NCBI GenBank assembly: GCA_002335385.1
Contig: DCVK01000009.1
Span: forward strand, 26,710 to 56,359
DNA: 29,650 bases
Direction of reading: 5' to 3'
Source of the DNA: Candidatus Aminicenantes bacterium UBA2190
Lineage (GTDB): Bacteria; Acidobacteriota; Aminicenantia; UBA2199
The notes under the pieces are model-generated. The model had not been told where the DNA came from. It saw only the letters and a program-made list of their open reading frames with translations, and made no database searches. Shown in pieces: positions 7,098-14,528 of the stretch (positions are counted from its first letter, which is position 1; every line of letters starts with the position of its first letter). Position numbers and translations under genes: made by a program.

Positions 7098-7103
7098 TAT
7101 AAT
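7098..7103 (+). promoter_or_regulatory. -10 box upstream of the DUF362 gene
   Basis: Perfect TATAAT inside GCTATAATC; the -35 region (TGGATT at 7075-7080, 17-bp spacing) is poor. The same GCTATAATC word precedes several other transcription units here (9302, 9993, 28711, and 9257-9262 on the minus strand). Confidence 0.45.
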
Positions 7104-7133
7104 CGGGTGCACTCGCCACGAGGATCGAGAAAC

Positions 7134-8246
<1,113 letters not shown>

Positions 8247-8248
8247 AG

Positions 8249-8283
8249 GTTCGAAGTTCGACGTTCGAAGTTCGATGTTCGAA
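8249..8283. repeat. Heptamer tandem repeat, GTTCGAN x5
   Basis: Five perfect-register units: GTTCGAA, GTTCGAC, GTTCGAA, GTTCGAT, GTTCGAA. The array begins 3 bp after the DUF362 stop. Only the seventh base varies. Confidence 0.85.
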
Positions 8284-8343
8284 GCAAAAGAAAAGGCATT
8301 ACTTCATCGTGTCACTTAACATCAATTTCGCATGTCTTCTTGC

Positions 8344-8367
8344 TGACACTGTCACTGACACTGACAC
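8344..8367. repeat. Hexamer tandem repeat, TGACAC-type x4
   Basis: TGACAC, TGTCAC, TGACAC, TGACAC in the gap between two convergent genes, ending 16 bp before the stop of the nitroreductase-like gene. Confidence 0.6.
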
Positions 8368-8383
8368 TAATATTTCAGCCTGA

Positions 8384-9250
8384 TCAACGAATTTCGAAAC
8401 TCACGATATATTCATAATTAGCTGGTGTCCCAGGCACCCGGGGATCCAGGTCCCGCCATTTGCCTTCCAGTCCGGCTTCGGCGGCCGCCAGCTCGAAATG
8501 GCACATGGCGATGCCCAGGTCGATGCGCTGCAGGTCGGCCAGCGGCATCATGGCCGAATAGGCCTTGTCGCGGGCAAGATAAAAATGGAAGGCGTTCCCG
8601 AGGCGAACGATGCGCCAGGGCTGCTTGTTGGAAGCCGAAGGGGCGAGGCGCACGCACTCGAGGACCTGCGCCCATTGCCCCGCGCTTTCCATGGCAACAG
8701 GCGAGTCCCATCCCCCCGCGAAAAAAAGGCCCGCGGCGGGCTTGCGCCGGTCCCCCCGCGAGCTCCAGCGCACCAGACGGTCGCGCAACGACTTCTTTTC
8801 CGCCGGCCAGCCAACGGCCACCACGGCCGGCAGTTGCTCGCCGGCGCGGATGCCCAGGACGCGGCCGAAGCGCTTGCGGTCGAAGACGCCGCCGATCCAG
8901 CAAGTGCCCAGCCCCAGGCCGGCGGCATGGAGCACCGCCGCTTCCAGGGTGAAGCCCGCGTCCTCCCAGCGCCGCGGCTCGTCCCGCCTCACCAGGGCGG
9001 CCAGGTAGAAGCGCGCCCCCTTGATCAGGCCGTAGCTGCCGCTGGAAAAAAGGTTCTCAGCGCGCACCTTCTCGTTGTCGATGATGCCGAAGCGCGGCCG
9101 GCTGCCGAAGGGCGCTGCCGCTCCGGCGGCGGTGCGCTCCAGCTCTTCCAGCACCGGCGATTCCAGGGCACGGCCGGCGAAGCTGCGGCAGGAAAAGCGG
9201 CGGCGGACCAGCTCGGCGACAGGGGGGCCATTTATGTCAGGGCGGTTCAT
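8384..9250 (-). CDS. Nitroreductase-like protein (TM1586-type)
   Basis: A 288-residue protein resembling the TM1586-type putative nitroreductases, built of two nitroreductase-like halves. The first half has RRRFSCRSFAGRALESP, a typical flavin phosphate-binding start, and AAVLHAAGLGLGTCWIGG, the conserved helix and Gly-Leu-Gly turn. The second half has RLAPSASNKQPWRIVR, the classic SASNxQPW substrate and flavin loop. An FMN-dependent NAD(P)H oxidoreductase is likely; the substrate is unknown. The ATG at 9250 is preferred to a start 24 nt upstream because TATAAT ends 6 nt before it and no Shine-Dalgarno is present, which points to a leaderless message. Confidence 0.82.
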   Translation of the reverse strand: MNRPDINGPPVAELVRRRFSCRSFAGRALESPVLEELERTAAGAAAPFGSRPRFGIIDNEKVRAENLFSSGSYGLIKGARFYLAALVRRDEPRRWEDAGFTLEAAVLHAAGLGLGTCWIGGVFDRKRFGRVLGIRAGEQLPAVVAVGWPAEKKSLRDRLVRWSSRGDRRKPAAGLFFAGGWDSPVAMESAGQWAQVLECVRLAPSASNKQPWRIVRLGNAFHFYLARDKAYSAMMPLADLQRIDLGIAMCHFELAAAEAGLEGKWRDLDPRVPGTPANYEYIVSFEIR

Positions 9251-9256
9251 GCCCCG

Positions 9257-9262
9257 ATTATA
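9257..9262 (-). promoter_or_regulatory. -10 box giving a probable leaderless mRNA (nitroreductase-like gene)
   Basis: Minus strand GCTATAAT; the hexamer ends exactly 6 nt before the ATG at 9250, so the start site should coincide with the start codon. The -35 region overlaps that of the divergent tRNA-Arg promoter. Confidence 0.6.
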
Positions 9263-9278
9263 GCACAGCCGCACCGCA

Positions 9279-9307
9279 TTGCCCGGCGGATGGAGAAGCG
9301 CTATAAT
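9279..9307 (+). promoter_or_regulatory. Promoter for tRNA-Arg
   Basis: TTGCCC (9279-9284), 17-bp spacer, TATAAT (9302-9307), ending 14 bp before the tRNA 5' end. Divergent from the nitroreductase-gene promoter. Confidence 0.7.
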
Positions 9308-9321
9308 CCCCTATTCCGGAC

Positions 9322-9394
9322 GCGCCCGTAGCTCAAAGGATAGAGCGGCAGCCTTCGAAGCTGCGCGTTGGGAGTTCGAGTCTCTCCGGGCGTA
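9322..9394 (+). tRNA. tRNA-Arg (TCG)
   Basis: Cloverleaf: acceptor GCGCCCG pairs with CGGGCGT, with a G-T closing pair. The D arm is GCTC...GAGC. Anticodon stem GCAGC/GCTGC encloses CTTCGAA with anticodon TCG. The T loop is TTCGAGT and the discriminator base is A. CCA is not encoded, unlike in the tRNA-His of the same window, so CCA-adding enzyme is needed. Confidence 0.94.
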
Positions 9395-9421
9395 AACTTC
9401 CCGGAATTTTTTACTTTTTTT
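9386..9421 (+). terminator. Probable terminator overlapping the tRNA-Arg 3' end
   Basis: CCGGG (9386-9390, part of the acceptor strand) can pair with CCCGG (9400-9404), followed by a T-rich tail AATTTTTTACTTTTTTT. The tRNA 3' strand itself would form half of the terminator hairpin. Confidence 0.45.
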
Positions 9422-9448
9422 GAGATATCACGAAAAAAGTCCTATCAC
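9420..9448 (+). promoter_or_regulatory. Promoter giving a probable leaderless mRNA (small secreted protein)
   Basis: TTGAGA (9420-9425), 17-bp spacer, TATCAC (9443-9448). The -10 box ends exactly 6 nt before the ATG at 9455 and no Shine-Dalgarno is present. Confidence 0.5.
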
Positions 9449-9454
9449 CATGTG

Positions 9455-9820
9455 ATGAATAAGCGAAGGATCGCGGTGTTTGCCTTGTTCGCCCTGCTCA
9501 CCCTGCCCCTCTTTCCCCTGCAGGCACCCGACCGCTTCATCCGCATCGAATATCCCAACGGCGGCGAGGTGTTCATGGCCGGCGGCCAGGCAGCGGTTCG
9601 CTGGCTCTCGCTCGGCGTCGACGGCCCGGTGGCCATCCTGCTCTTCAAGGGCAGCGAGCAGCACGCCGTCGTCGCCGCCAGCACCCCCAACAGCGGCGTT
9701 TACTCCTGGGCGGTACCGGCGGGGCTGCCCGACAGCGGCCAGTACCGCCTGCGCATCTGCTCGCTGCGCGACCTGCGTGTCAACGACTTCTCCGACCGCG
9801 ATTTTGCCATAAGGAAGTAG
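9455..9820 (+). CDS. Small secreted protein with a Kre9/KNH-type (Ser-Thr-rich GPI-anchored family) beta domain
   Basis: A 121-residue protein. Residues 1-25 form a signal peptide (RRIAVFALFALLTLPLFPLQA). The rest is one beta-sandwich-like domain: IEYPNGGEVFMAGGQAAVRW opens it, SGVYSWAVPAGLPDSGQYRL is the core, and it closes with DFSDRDFAIRK. The PNGGE...VRW...G.Y.W.VP pattern is that of a domain common in bacterial extracellular proteins, usually as repeats in larger ones; a lone copy is unusual. An in-frame GTG at 9452 is the alternative start. Role unknown, likely periplasmic or extracellular. Confidence 0.7.
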   Translation: MNKRRIAVFALFALLTLPLFPLQAPDRFIRIEYPNGGEVFMAGGQAAVRWLSLGVDGPVAILLFKGSEQHAVVAASTPNSGVYSWAVPAGLPDSGQYRLRICSLRDLRVNDFSDRDFAIRK

Positions 9821-9842
9821 CAGCCCTGAAGCCTGCCAGCGG

Positions 9843-9932
9843 GTGAAAAGTGATCAGTGAAAAGTGAAAAATAAACGGCAAAATATCGAACCATGGCTTT
9901 CTCATTTCACTTTTTACTTTTCACTTTTTACT
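9843..9932. repeat. Inverted pair of heptamer arrays (GTGAAAA x4 / TTTCACT-TTTTACT x4)
   Basis: Left array: GTGAAAA, GTGATCA, GTGAAAA, GTGAAAA (9843-9870). Right array: TTTCACT, TTTTACT, TTTCACT, TTTTACT (9905-9932). The two are near-complementary and could fold into a ~28-bp A/T-rich hairpin with a ~34-nt loop. Position between two same-strand genes allows a termination or 3'-end role. Confidence 0.75.
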
Positions 9933-9992
9933 TAGGTCCAGCCGTACGCCGAGTTCAATACCCCGTTCCTGTCTGCTCAAGCGATCTCGTGC

Positions 9993-9998
9993 TATAAT
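9993..9998 (+). promoter_or_regulatory. -10 box upstream of the uvrA-like gene
   Basis: TATAAT in GCTATAATC, 20 nt before the ATG at 10019; no convincing -35 at 17 bp spacing. Confidence 0.45.
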
Positions 9999-10018
9999 CT
10001 CCCCGGATCACAATCACC

Positions 10019-12766
10019 ATGGAAAACTCTATCCTGCTGAAGGGCATCCGCACCAACAACCTGAAAAACATCGACCTGGCCGTGCCGCTGGGAAAGATCA
10101 CGGCGCTGGTCGGGGTCAGCGGCGCCGGCAAGTCGTCCCTGGCCTTCCACACCCTCTACGCCGAGGGCTACATCCGCTACATCGAGTCGATCTCCCCCTA
10201 CATCCGCCAGTTCCTGGACCAGGTGGAGAAGCCCGACATCGACCGCATCGAGAATTTGCCGCCGGCCATCGCCTTCCGCCAGAAGCGGCCGCACAAGAAC
10301 CCCCGCTCCATCGTGGCCACCGCCTCCGATATCTTCGACTACCTGCGCATCCTCTTCGCCAAGATCGCCGATTTCCATTGTCCGGACTGCGGCGAGCCGC
10401 TGCGCAAGTTCAGCATCGACGAGATCGTCCAGGAACTGTTGGCCGCCCCCGCCTGCCGGCTGCGCGTCTGCTTCCCCTACCAGGGCGACATCGCCTTCCT
10501 GATCAATCGTGGCTTCCGCTTCCAGGTGCGGGGCGGGGCGGCCCCGTCGTTGCGGGGCGGTGCGGCCTCCCGGTCCGAAAAAACCGGGACGTCGGGACTC
10601 AGAGGTCCCCTCCAGCCGTCGTTGCGGGGCGGTGCGGCCGCCATTGACGGACGCTGCAAGGGCAAGCCCATCCAGGTGCTCGTCGACGAGCTGGAGAACA
10701 CGGCCGCCAACCGCGCCCGCATCTTCGAGGCCGTCGACGCCGCCATCACCATGGGCCGGAACACGATCAGCGTCTTTCTGGGTTCCCGGGAACGGAGCTT
10801 CCCCTTCTCGCTCTTCTGCCCGCGCTGCCGGAAGGACTATGAAAGCCCCGACGAGAACCTTTTCTCTTTCAACAGCGCCCGCGGCGCCTGCCCGCGCTGC
10901 AACGGCTTCGGCGACGTGACCGCCATCGACCCCGGACGGGCGTTCGCCGAAGACCTCTCTCTGGAACAGGGGGCGGTCCTGCCCTTAAACACCCCGGCCA
11001 ACCGCGAATTCCGTGATCATTTCCTGTTCCAGGCCCGCCAGGCCGGCCTGGACCCGCGCCGCCCCCTGCGCGAGTTCAGCCCGGCGCAAAAAGAATTCCT
11101 GCTGCGGGGTGCGGGGCGCTTTCCGGGTCTGGAGGGGCTGTTCGCCTACCTGAGGAAAAAGTCCTACAAGGTCCAGGCGCGCGCCTTTCTCAGCCGCTTC
11201 ACCGCCTACCTTCCCTGCCCGGACTGCCGCGGCAGCCGCTTCAACCCGCTGGTCCTCTCCTACCGCATCCAGGGCCGGACCATCGCCGACTTCCTGGCCA
11301 TGACCATCGGCGAGGCGGACGCATTCGTCCGCGACCTGGACCCGGAGCGCTACCGCCAGCGCATCTCCCCCGACGTCTTTCACGAGATCTCCGCCAAGCT
11401 GCGTTTCCTGATCCAGAACCGCCTGCACTACATCCGGCTGGACCGTCCCACCTTCACCCTGTCGCGCGGCGAGCACCAGCGCATCAACCTGGCCTTCATC
11501 ATGGGCTCCACGCTCTCCGACTCCCTGCTGATCATCGACCAGCCGTCGGCCGACCTGCACCCGTCCGATTACGGCAAGATGGACCGTTTCCTGCGCCGCC
11601 TGAAGGAGCACGGCAACACCGTCGTCTTGATCGAGCACAACCCGCAGCTGGTGCGCTGCGCCGACCACGTGATCGAGCTGGGCCCCCGCGCCGGCAGCGA
11701 GGGCGGCCGCGTCATCTTCAGCGGCGGCTGCGACGAGTTCTTTTCCGGCCGCTCCACGATCACTCAGGAGTATTTCCGTCGTCGCCCGCGCCTGGCCGCC
11801 GGCAGCCGCCGCAGCGCCGGGACCATGATCTTCAGCGGCGCCTGCGCCCACAACCTGAAGCATTTCGACCTGCGCCTGCCCCTGCGGGCGCTGACGGTCA
11901 TCGTCGGCGTCAGCGGCGCCGGCAAGAGCTCGCTGCTGTACGACGAGATCTTCCTCAAGAACCCGGAGATCCCCGGCGTACGCGAGAAAGTGCACATCGA
12001 CCCGGGCATTCGCTCCCTGCGCGCCAACAGCAACATCGCCGGCTTCCTGGGCGCCTCCGCCCCCATCCGCGACTTCTTCGCTTCCCTGCGTTCCAGCCGC
12101 CTGCTGGGCTACCAGCCCGGCCACTTCTCCTTCCACTCCCCCCTGGGACGCTGCCCGGAATGCGGCGGCCGCGGCTTCAAGGAGATCGAGATGCAGTTCC
12201 TGCCGGCGGTGCGCGCCGCCTGCGGCCATTGCCGCGGCAACGGCTTCGCTCCCGAGGTGCTGAAGATTACCCACAACGGCCGCAGCATCGCCGACGTGCT
12301 GGCCATGACCGCCGAAGGCTTTTGCGGCGAATTCGCCGCCGACGTTCCCGCCGCCGCCGCCCTGCTGCGCGGATTGCGCGAGAACGGCATGGATTACCTG
12401 CGGCTGGGGGAAAAGCTAGGCGCCCTCTCCAGCGGCGAGCTGCAAAAGCTGAAGCTGCTCAAGCACCTGATCGGGGAGCAGGCGGGCACGCTGTTCCTGC
12501 TGGACGAGCCCTCCTTCGGCCTTCACCCCTACGACATCGAGGTGATCCGCGAGCTCATCGCCCGGCTGCTGGCCAAGGGCGACACCGTGGTGGCCGTCGA
12601 GCACAACCTGGCCCTGATCGCCGGCGCCGATCACGTCGTCGAACTGGGGCCCGAGGGCGGCGCCGGGGGCGGCCATCTCCTGTTCAGCGGCAGCCCGCGC
12701 CAGCTTCTGGCGCGGGGAGGCTCGCCAACCGGCCGGCATCTGAAAAAATATCTTAAAACCCCTTGA
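10019..12766 (+). CDS. UvrA-like ABC ATPase (divergent excinuclease A paralogue)
   Basis: A 915-residue tandem ABC ATPase with UvrA architecture, presumably acting on DNA. Walker A motifs are GVSGAGKSS at 32-40 and 630-638. Zinc-type cysteine pairs are at 121/124, 267/270, 291/294, 400/403, 712/715 and 735/738. YAEGYIRYIESISPYIRQFL and KEIEMQFLP are UvrA-specific. Signature loops are altered: LSRGE (481-485) and LSSGE (803-807) instead of LSGGE. Walker B of the first half is IIDQPSADLH, with Gln (508) for the catalytic Glu; the second half keeps LLDEPSFGLH. Residues ~171-208, in the UvrB-binding region, are an Arg/Gly/Ala/Ser-rich insertion encoded by a DNA repeat. Start codon lacks a clear Shine-Dalgarno. 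Probably not the housekeeping UvrA. Confidence 0.88.
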   Translation: MENSILLKGIRTNNLKNIDLAVPLGKITALVGVSGAGKSSLAFHTLYAEGYIRYIESISPYIRQFLDQVEKPDIDRIENLPPAIAFRQKRPHKNPRSIVATASDIFDYLRILFAKIADFHCPDCGEPLRKFSIDEIVQELLAAPACRLRVCFPYQGDIAFLINRGFRFQVRGGAAPSLRGGAASRSEKTGTSGLRGPLQPSLRGGAAAIDGRCKGKPIQVLVDELENTAANRARIFEAVDAAITMGRNTISVFLGSRERSFPFSLFCPRCRKDYESPDENLFSFNSARGACPRCNGFGDVTAIDPGRAFAEDLSLEQGAVLPLNTPANREFRDHFLFQARQAGLDPRRPLREFSPAQKEFLLRGAGRFPGLEGLFAYLRKKSYKVQARAFLSRFTAYLPCPDCRGSRFNPLVLSYRIQGRTIADFLAMTIGEADAFVRDLDPERYRQRISPDVFHEISAKLRFLIQNRLHYIRLDRPTFTLSRGEHQRINLAFIMGSTLSDSLLIIDQPSADLHPSDYGKMDRFLRRLKEHGNTVVLIEHNPQLVRCADHVIELGPRAGSEGGRVIFSGGCDEFFSGRSTITQEYFRRRPRLAAGSRRSAGTMIFSGACAHNLKHFDLRLPLRALTVIVGVSGAGKSSLLYDEIFLKNPEIPGVREKVHIDPGIRSLRANSNIAGFLGASAPIRDFFASLRSSRLLGYQPGHFSFHSPLGRCPECGGRGFKEIEMQFLPAVRAACGHCRGNGFAPEVLKITHNGRSIADVLAMTAEGFCGEFAADVPAAAALLRGLRENGMDYLRLGEKLGALSSGELQKLKLLKHLIGEQAGTLFLLDEPSFGLHPYDIEVIRELIARLLAKGDTVVAVEHNLALIAGADHVVELGPEGGAGGGHLLFSGSPRQLLARGGSPTGRHLKKYLKTP
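10525..10643. repeat. In-frame GC-rich repeat element inside the uvrA-like gene
   Basis: A 24-bp sequence starting CCGTCGTTGCGGGGC occurs at 10544-10567 and again, identical, at 10616-10639: a 72-bp period, a multiple of three. A further copy of its last 17 bases with one mismatch is at 10527-10543. The spacer holds two hairpins, CCCGGT...ACCGGG and GGGAC...GTCCC. It encodes ~38 residues with SLRGGAA repeated and adds no known domain. Confidence 0.7.
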
Positions 12767-12790
12767 CAAAAAGAATTTATCCTCTTAAAT
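12763..12790 (+). promoter_or_regulatory. Promoter for the acidic protein / ATP synthase genes
   Basis: TTGACA (12763-12768) overlaps the stop codon of the uvrA-like gene. TTAAAT (12785-12790) follows after 16 bp. The predicted start is about 25 nt before the ATG at 12824. Confidence 0.6.
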
Positions 12791-12823
12791 AGAACCAATA
12801 AAATCCTGAAGGAGTGCGCGCCG

Positions 12824-13180
12824 ATGGAACAATTGGAAATCATATCGTGGCAAACGCTTGACACCCTGAAGGCGGCCGCCACAAAGATCATAGAAGTGGT
12901 CGGCGACCTGGACCGCGATGAGCACATGTCGGTCTTCTGCACCATCGAGGACGACTATCTGGAACTCTTCTACAGCGAGCTCGACGCCAACTTCATCCGC
13001 CATTACGAAGACGAGGACGAATTCTACAAAGCCATCGAGACCCGCAAGAACGAGTTCGGCGAGGAGGACTTCGACGCCGCCAACTACTACGAAGAAGAGG
13101 AGAATTTCGGCGACGAGGAGTCGGAAGAGGACCTGGACGGCTTCGACCTGAAAGATGACGAAGAGGAAGAGGATTACTGA
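12824..13180 (+). CDS. Highly acidic hypothetical protein
   Basis: A 118-residue cytoplasmic protein of no family I recognise. The N-terminal half (LKAAATKIIEVVGDLDRDEH, VFCTIEDDYLELFYSELDAN) looks folded and alpha/beta. The C-terminal ~50 residues are dominated by Asp and Glu with scattered Phe/Tyr, ending DDEEEEDY, and are probably disordered. AAGGAGT eight bases before the ATG is a good ribosome-binding site. It precedes the ATP synthase genes by 34 bp and probably shares their transcript. The acidic tail could bind basic proteins or nucleic-acid-binding surfaces; that is speculation. Confidence 0.75.
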   Translation: MEQLEIISWQTLDTLKAAATKIIEVVGDLDRDEHMSVFCTIEDDYLELFYSELDANFIRHYEDEDEFYKAIETRKNEFGEEDFDAANYYEEEENFGDEESEEDLDGFDLKDDEEEEDY

Positions 13181-13214
13181 TCCGCGCCGGGCCGCCGCCG
13201 GAACGGCGTGAGCC

Positions 13215-13439
13215 ATGCCCCGCGCTCCGCGCGAAGCCGGCAAGAGCAAATGGGTGGAATATTCCTCGGTGGGGCTGATGTTCCCCGCCTCCATCATCGT
13301 CGGCTTTTTCATCGGCCATTTCCTGGACCAATGGCTGAAGACCGGCCCCTGGCTTACCCTGGTCTTCATCCTCTACGGTATCGCGGCCGGCTTCACCAAC
13401 CTCTTCTCCCAGGCGAGGCGCCGTGAGCCGAAGGAATGA
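13215..13439 (+). CDS. AtpZ/AtpI-family small membrane protein of the ATP synthase operon
   Basis: A 74-residue protein with two membrane helices (about 17-34 and 43-62), of the F0F1-ATPase gene-1 (AtpZ) type. YSSVGLMFPASIIVGFFIGH and the following FLDQWLKTGPWLTLVFILYG show the family pattern of a Gly-rich first helix, a short LD-x2-L...P loop and a second helix. Family members are thought to help F0 assembly or Mg2+ uptake. The Shine-Dalgarno is weak. The next gene (atpI) starts at a GTG 17 nt before this stop. Confidence 0.82.
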   Translation: MPRAPREAGKSKWVEYSSVGLMFPASIIVGFFIGHFLDQWLKTGPWLTLVFILYGIAAGFTNLFSQARRREPKE

Positions 13440-13808
13440 GCGCTCCCTCCCCGGCGCCGCCATCCGCGACGCCGTTGTCGCCGAGGCCCTGGCCCTGCTG
13501 CTGATTTTTTTTTTGCAAAAAACGCCAAGTATTGTATAATTTCCCTGGCGGGCGCTGCCGTCGGCATCGCGGGGTTTTTCATCCTGGCGCGGCAGGCTGA
13601 CCGGATCCTGGAAAGAGGCAAGGGCAAAACGATGTATTTCATTTCGAGCTTGGCGAAACTTCTGGTCATTGCCGCGACATTCTTCGCCATCAGCCGCCTG
13701 CCCGGGCCCGGCGTCCTCTTTTTCATCCAGGGGCTGATGATGATCTACCTGGGCATCGCCTGCGCCGGACTGCGCCAGGCCGCGCGCGGCAACCGTCATG
13801 GATCATAA
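13423..13808 (+). pseudogene. atpI: ATP synthase subunit I (AtpI), coding frame changes at a T10 tract
   Basis: From GTG 13423 the frame encodes a plausible first helix (AAIRDAVVAEALALLLIFF) and then hits TAA at 13537-13539. Moving to the -1 frame within the run of ten Ts (13505-13514) gives continuous sequence, IISLAGAAVGIAGFFILARQ then the following SLAKLLVIAATFFAISRL and VLFFIQGLMMIYLGIACAGL, to TAA at 13806-13808. The joined product would be 128 residues with four helices, the normal AtpI size and shape. AtpI assists assembly of the c-ring. The stop overlaps the atpB start by 11 bp. An 11-T tract, ribosomal -1 slippage, RNA-polymerase slippage or a true mutation would all explain it. An in-frame ATG at 13632 could restart translation. 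Confidence 0.75.
13512..13540 (+). promoter_or_regulatory. Possible internal promoter within atpI
   Basis: TTTGCA (13512-13517), 17-bp spacer, perfect TATAAT (13535-13540), inside an A/T-rich patch of an otherwise GC-rich operon. It could raise atpB/atpE expression above that of the upstream genes, or be a chance by-product of the T10 tract. Confidence 0.35.
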
Positions 13809-14511
13809 CCCGCTCATCGCCGTCTGGATCAACGATCTGCTGCGATCGGCCGCCGCGCTCGCCGGCGTCAGCGTTCACGGCGACCCCCTGCCCGCCCACG
13901 TGATCATGGCCATGATCGCCACCCTGGGGCTGGTCCTGTTCTTCAAGTTGGCCGCCCGCAACCTGTCGTTCTTCCCGGCCAGGATGCAGGCGCTGCTGGA
14001 GTCCATCTACCTGTTCTTCCGCTCCATCGTCGACGACATGATCGGCCGCGAGGGGCGTCCGTTCATCCCGGTGCTGGGCACGCTCGGGCTGTTCATCGCC
14101 ACCGCCAACCTGCTGGGGCTGCTGCCCGAGATGGCCTCGCCCACGGCCAACCTGAACGTCCCCGCCGGCTGCGCGGTCTTCATTTTCCTCTACTACCACG
14201 CCCAGGGGGTGAAGAAGCACGGCATCCTGGGCTACCTGAAGAAATTCGCCGGGCCCAAGTGGTGGCTGAGCTTCCTGTTCTTCCCCATCGAGGTCATCTC
14301 CCATTTTTCCCGCCCCATGTCGCTGACCGTGCGCCTTTTCTGCAACATCTTCGGCGAGGACCTGGTGATCATCATCATCGTGTCGCTGGTCCCCTTCGTG
14401 GCGCCGCTGCCCATGATGGCCATGGCCATCTTTACTTCGCTTCTCCAGGCGTATATCTTTATCATGCTGTCGTCGGTCTACCTGTCCGGCGCCATCGCTT
14501 CGGAACACTAA
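13798..14511 (+). CDS. atpB: ATP synthase F0 subunit a
   Basis: A 237-residue stator subunit that forms the two ion half-channels against the c-ring. The essential arginine is R179 in SRPMSLTVRLFCNIFGED, matching the family's SLxxRLFxN motif. NLLGLLPEMASPTANL is the usual helix and PT-x-N/D segment, and the last helix has LLQAYIFIMLSSVYL with the conserved Gln. Five to six membrane helices are visible and length is normal. The ATG overlaps the atpI end. No atpF, atpH or F1 genes follow, so those must lie elsewhere. Confidence 0.96.
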   Translation: MDHNPLIAVWINDLLRSAAALAGVSVHGDPLPAHVIMAMIATLGLVLFFKLAARNLSFFPARMQALLESIYLFFRSIVDDMIGREGRPFIPVLGTLGLFIATANLLGLLPEMASPTANLNVPAGCAVFIFLYYHAQGVKKHGILGYLKKFAGPKWWLSFLFFPIEVISHFSRPMSLTVRLFCNIFGEDLVIIIIVSLVPFVAPLPMMAMAIFTSLLQAYIFIMLSSVYLSGAIASEH

Positions 14512-14528
14512 CAAGGAGGAACTCATCC

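Noticed and set aside
10985..12274. 429-residue minus-strand frame inside the uvrA-like gene
   Set aside because: Antisense shadow of a GC-rich gene with clear UvrA motifs on the plus strand.
13500..13545. T10 tract in atpI as an intrinsic terminator
   Set aside because: No stable GC-rich hairpin precedes it, and coding resumes in the -1 frame directly after it.
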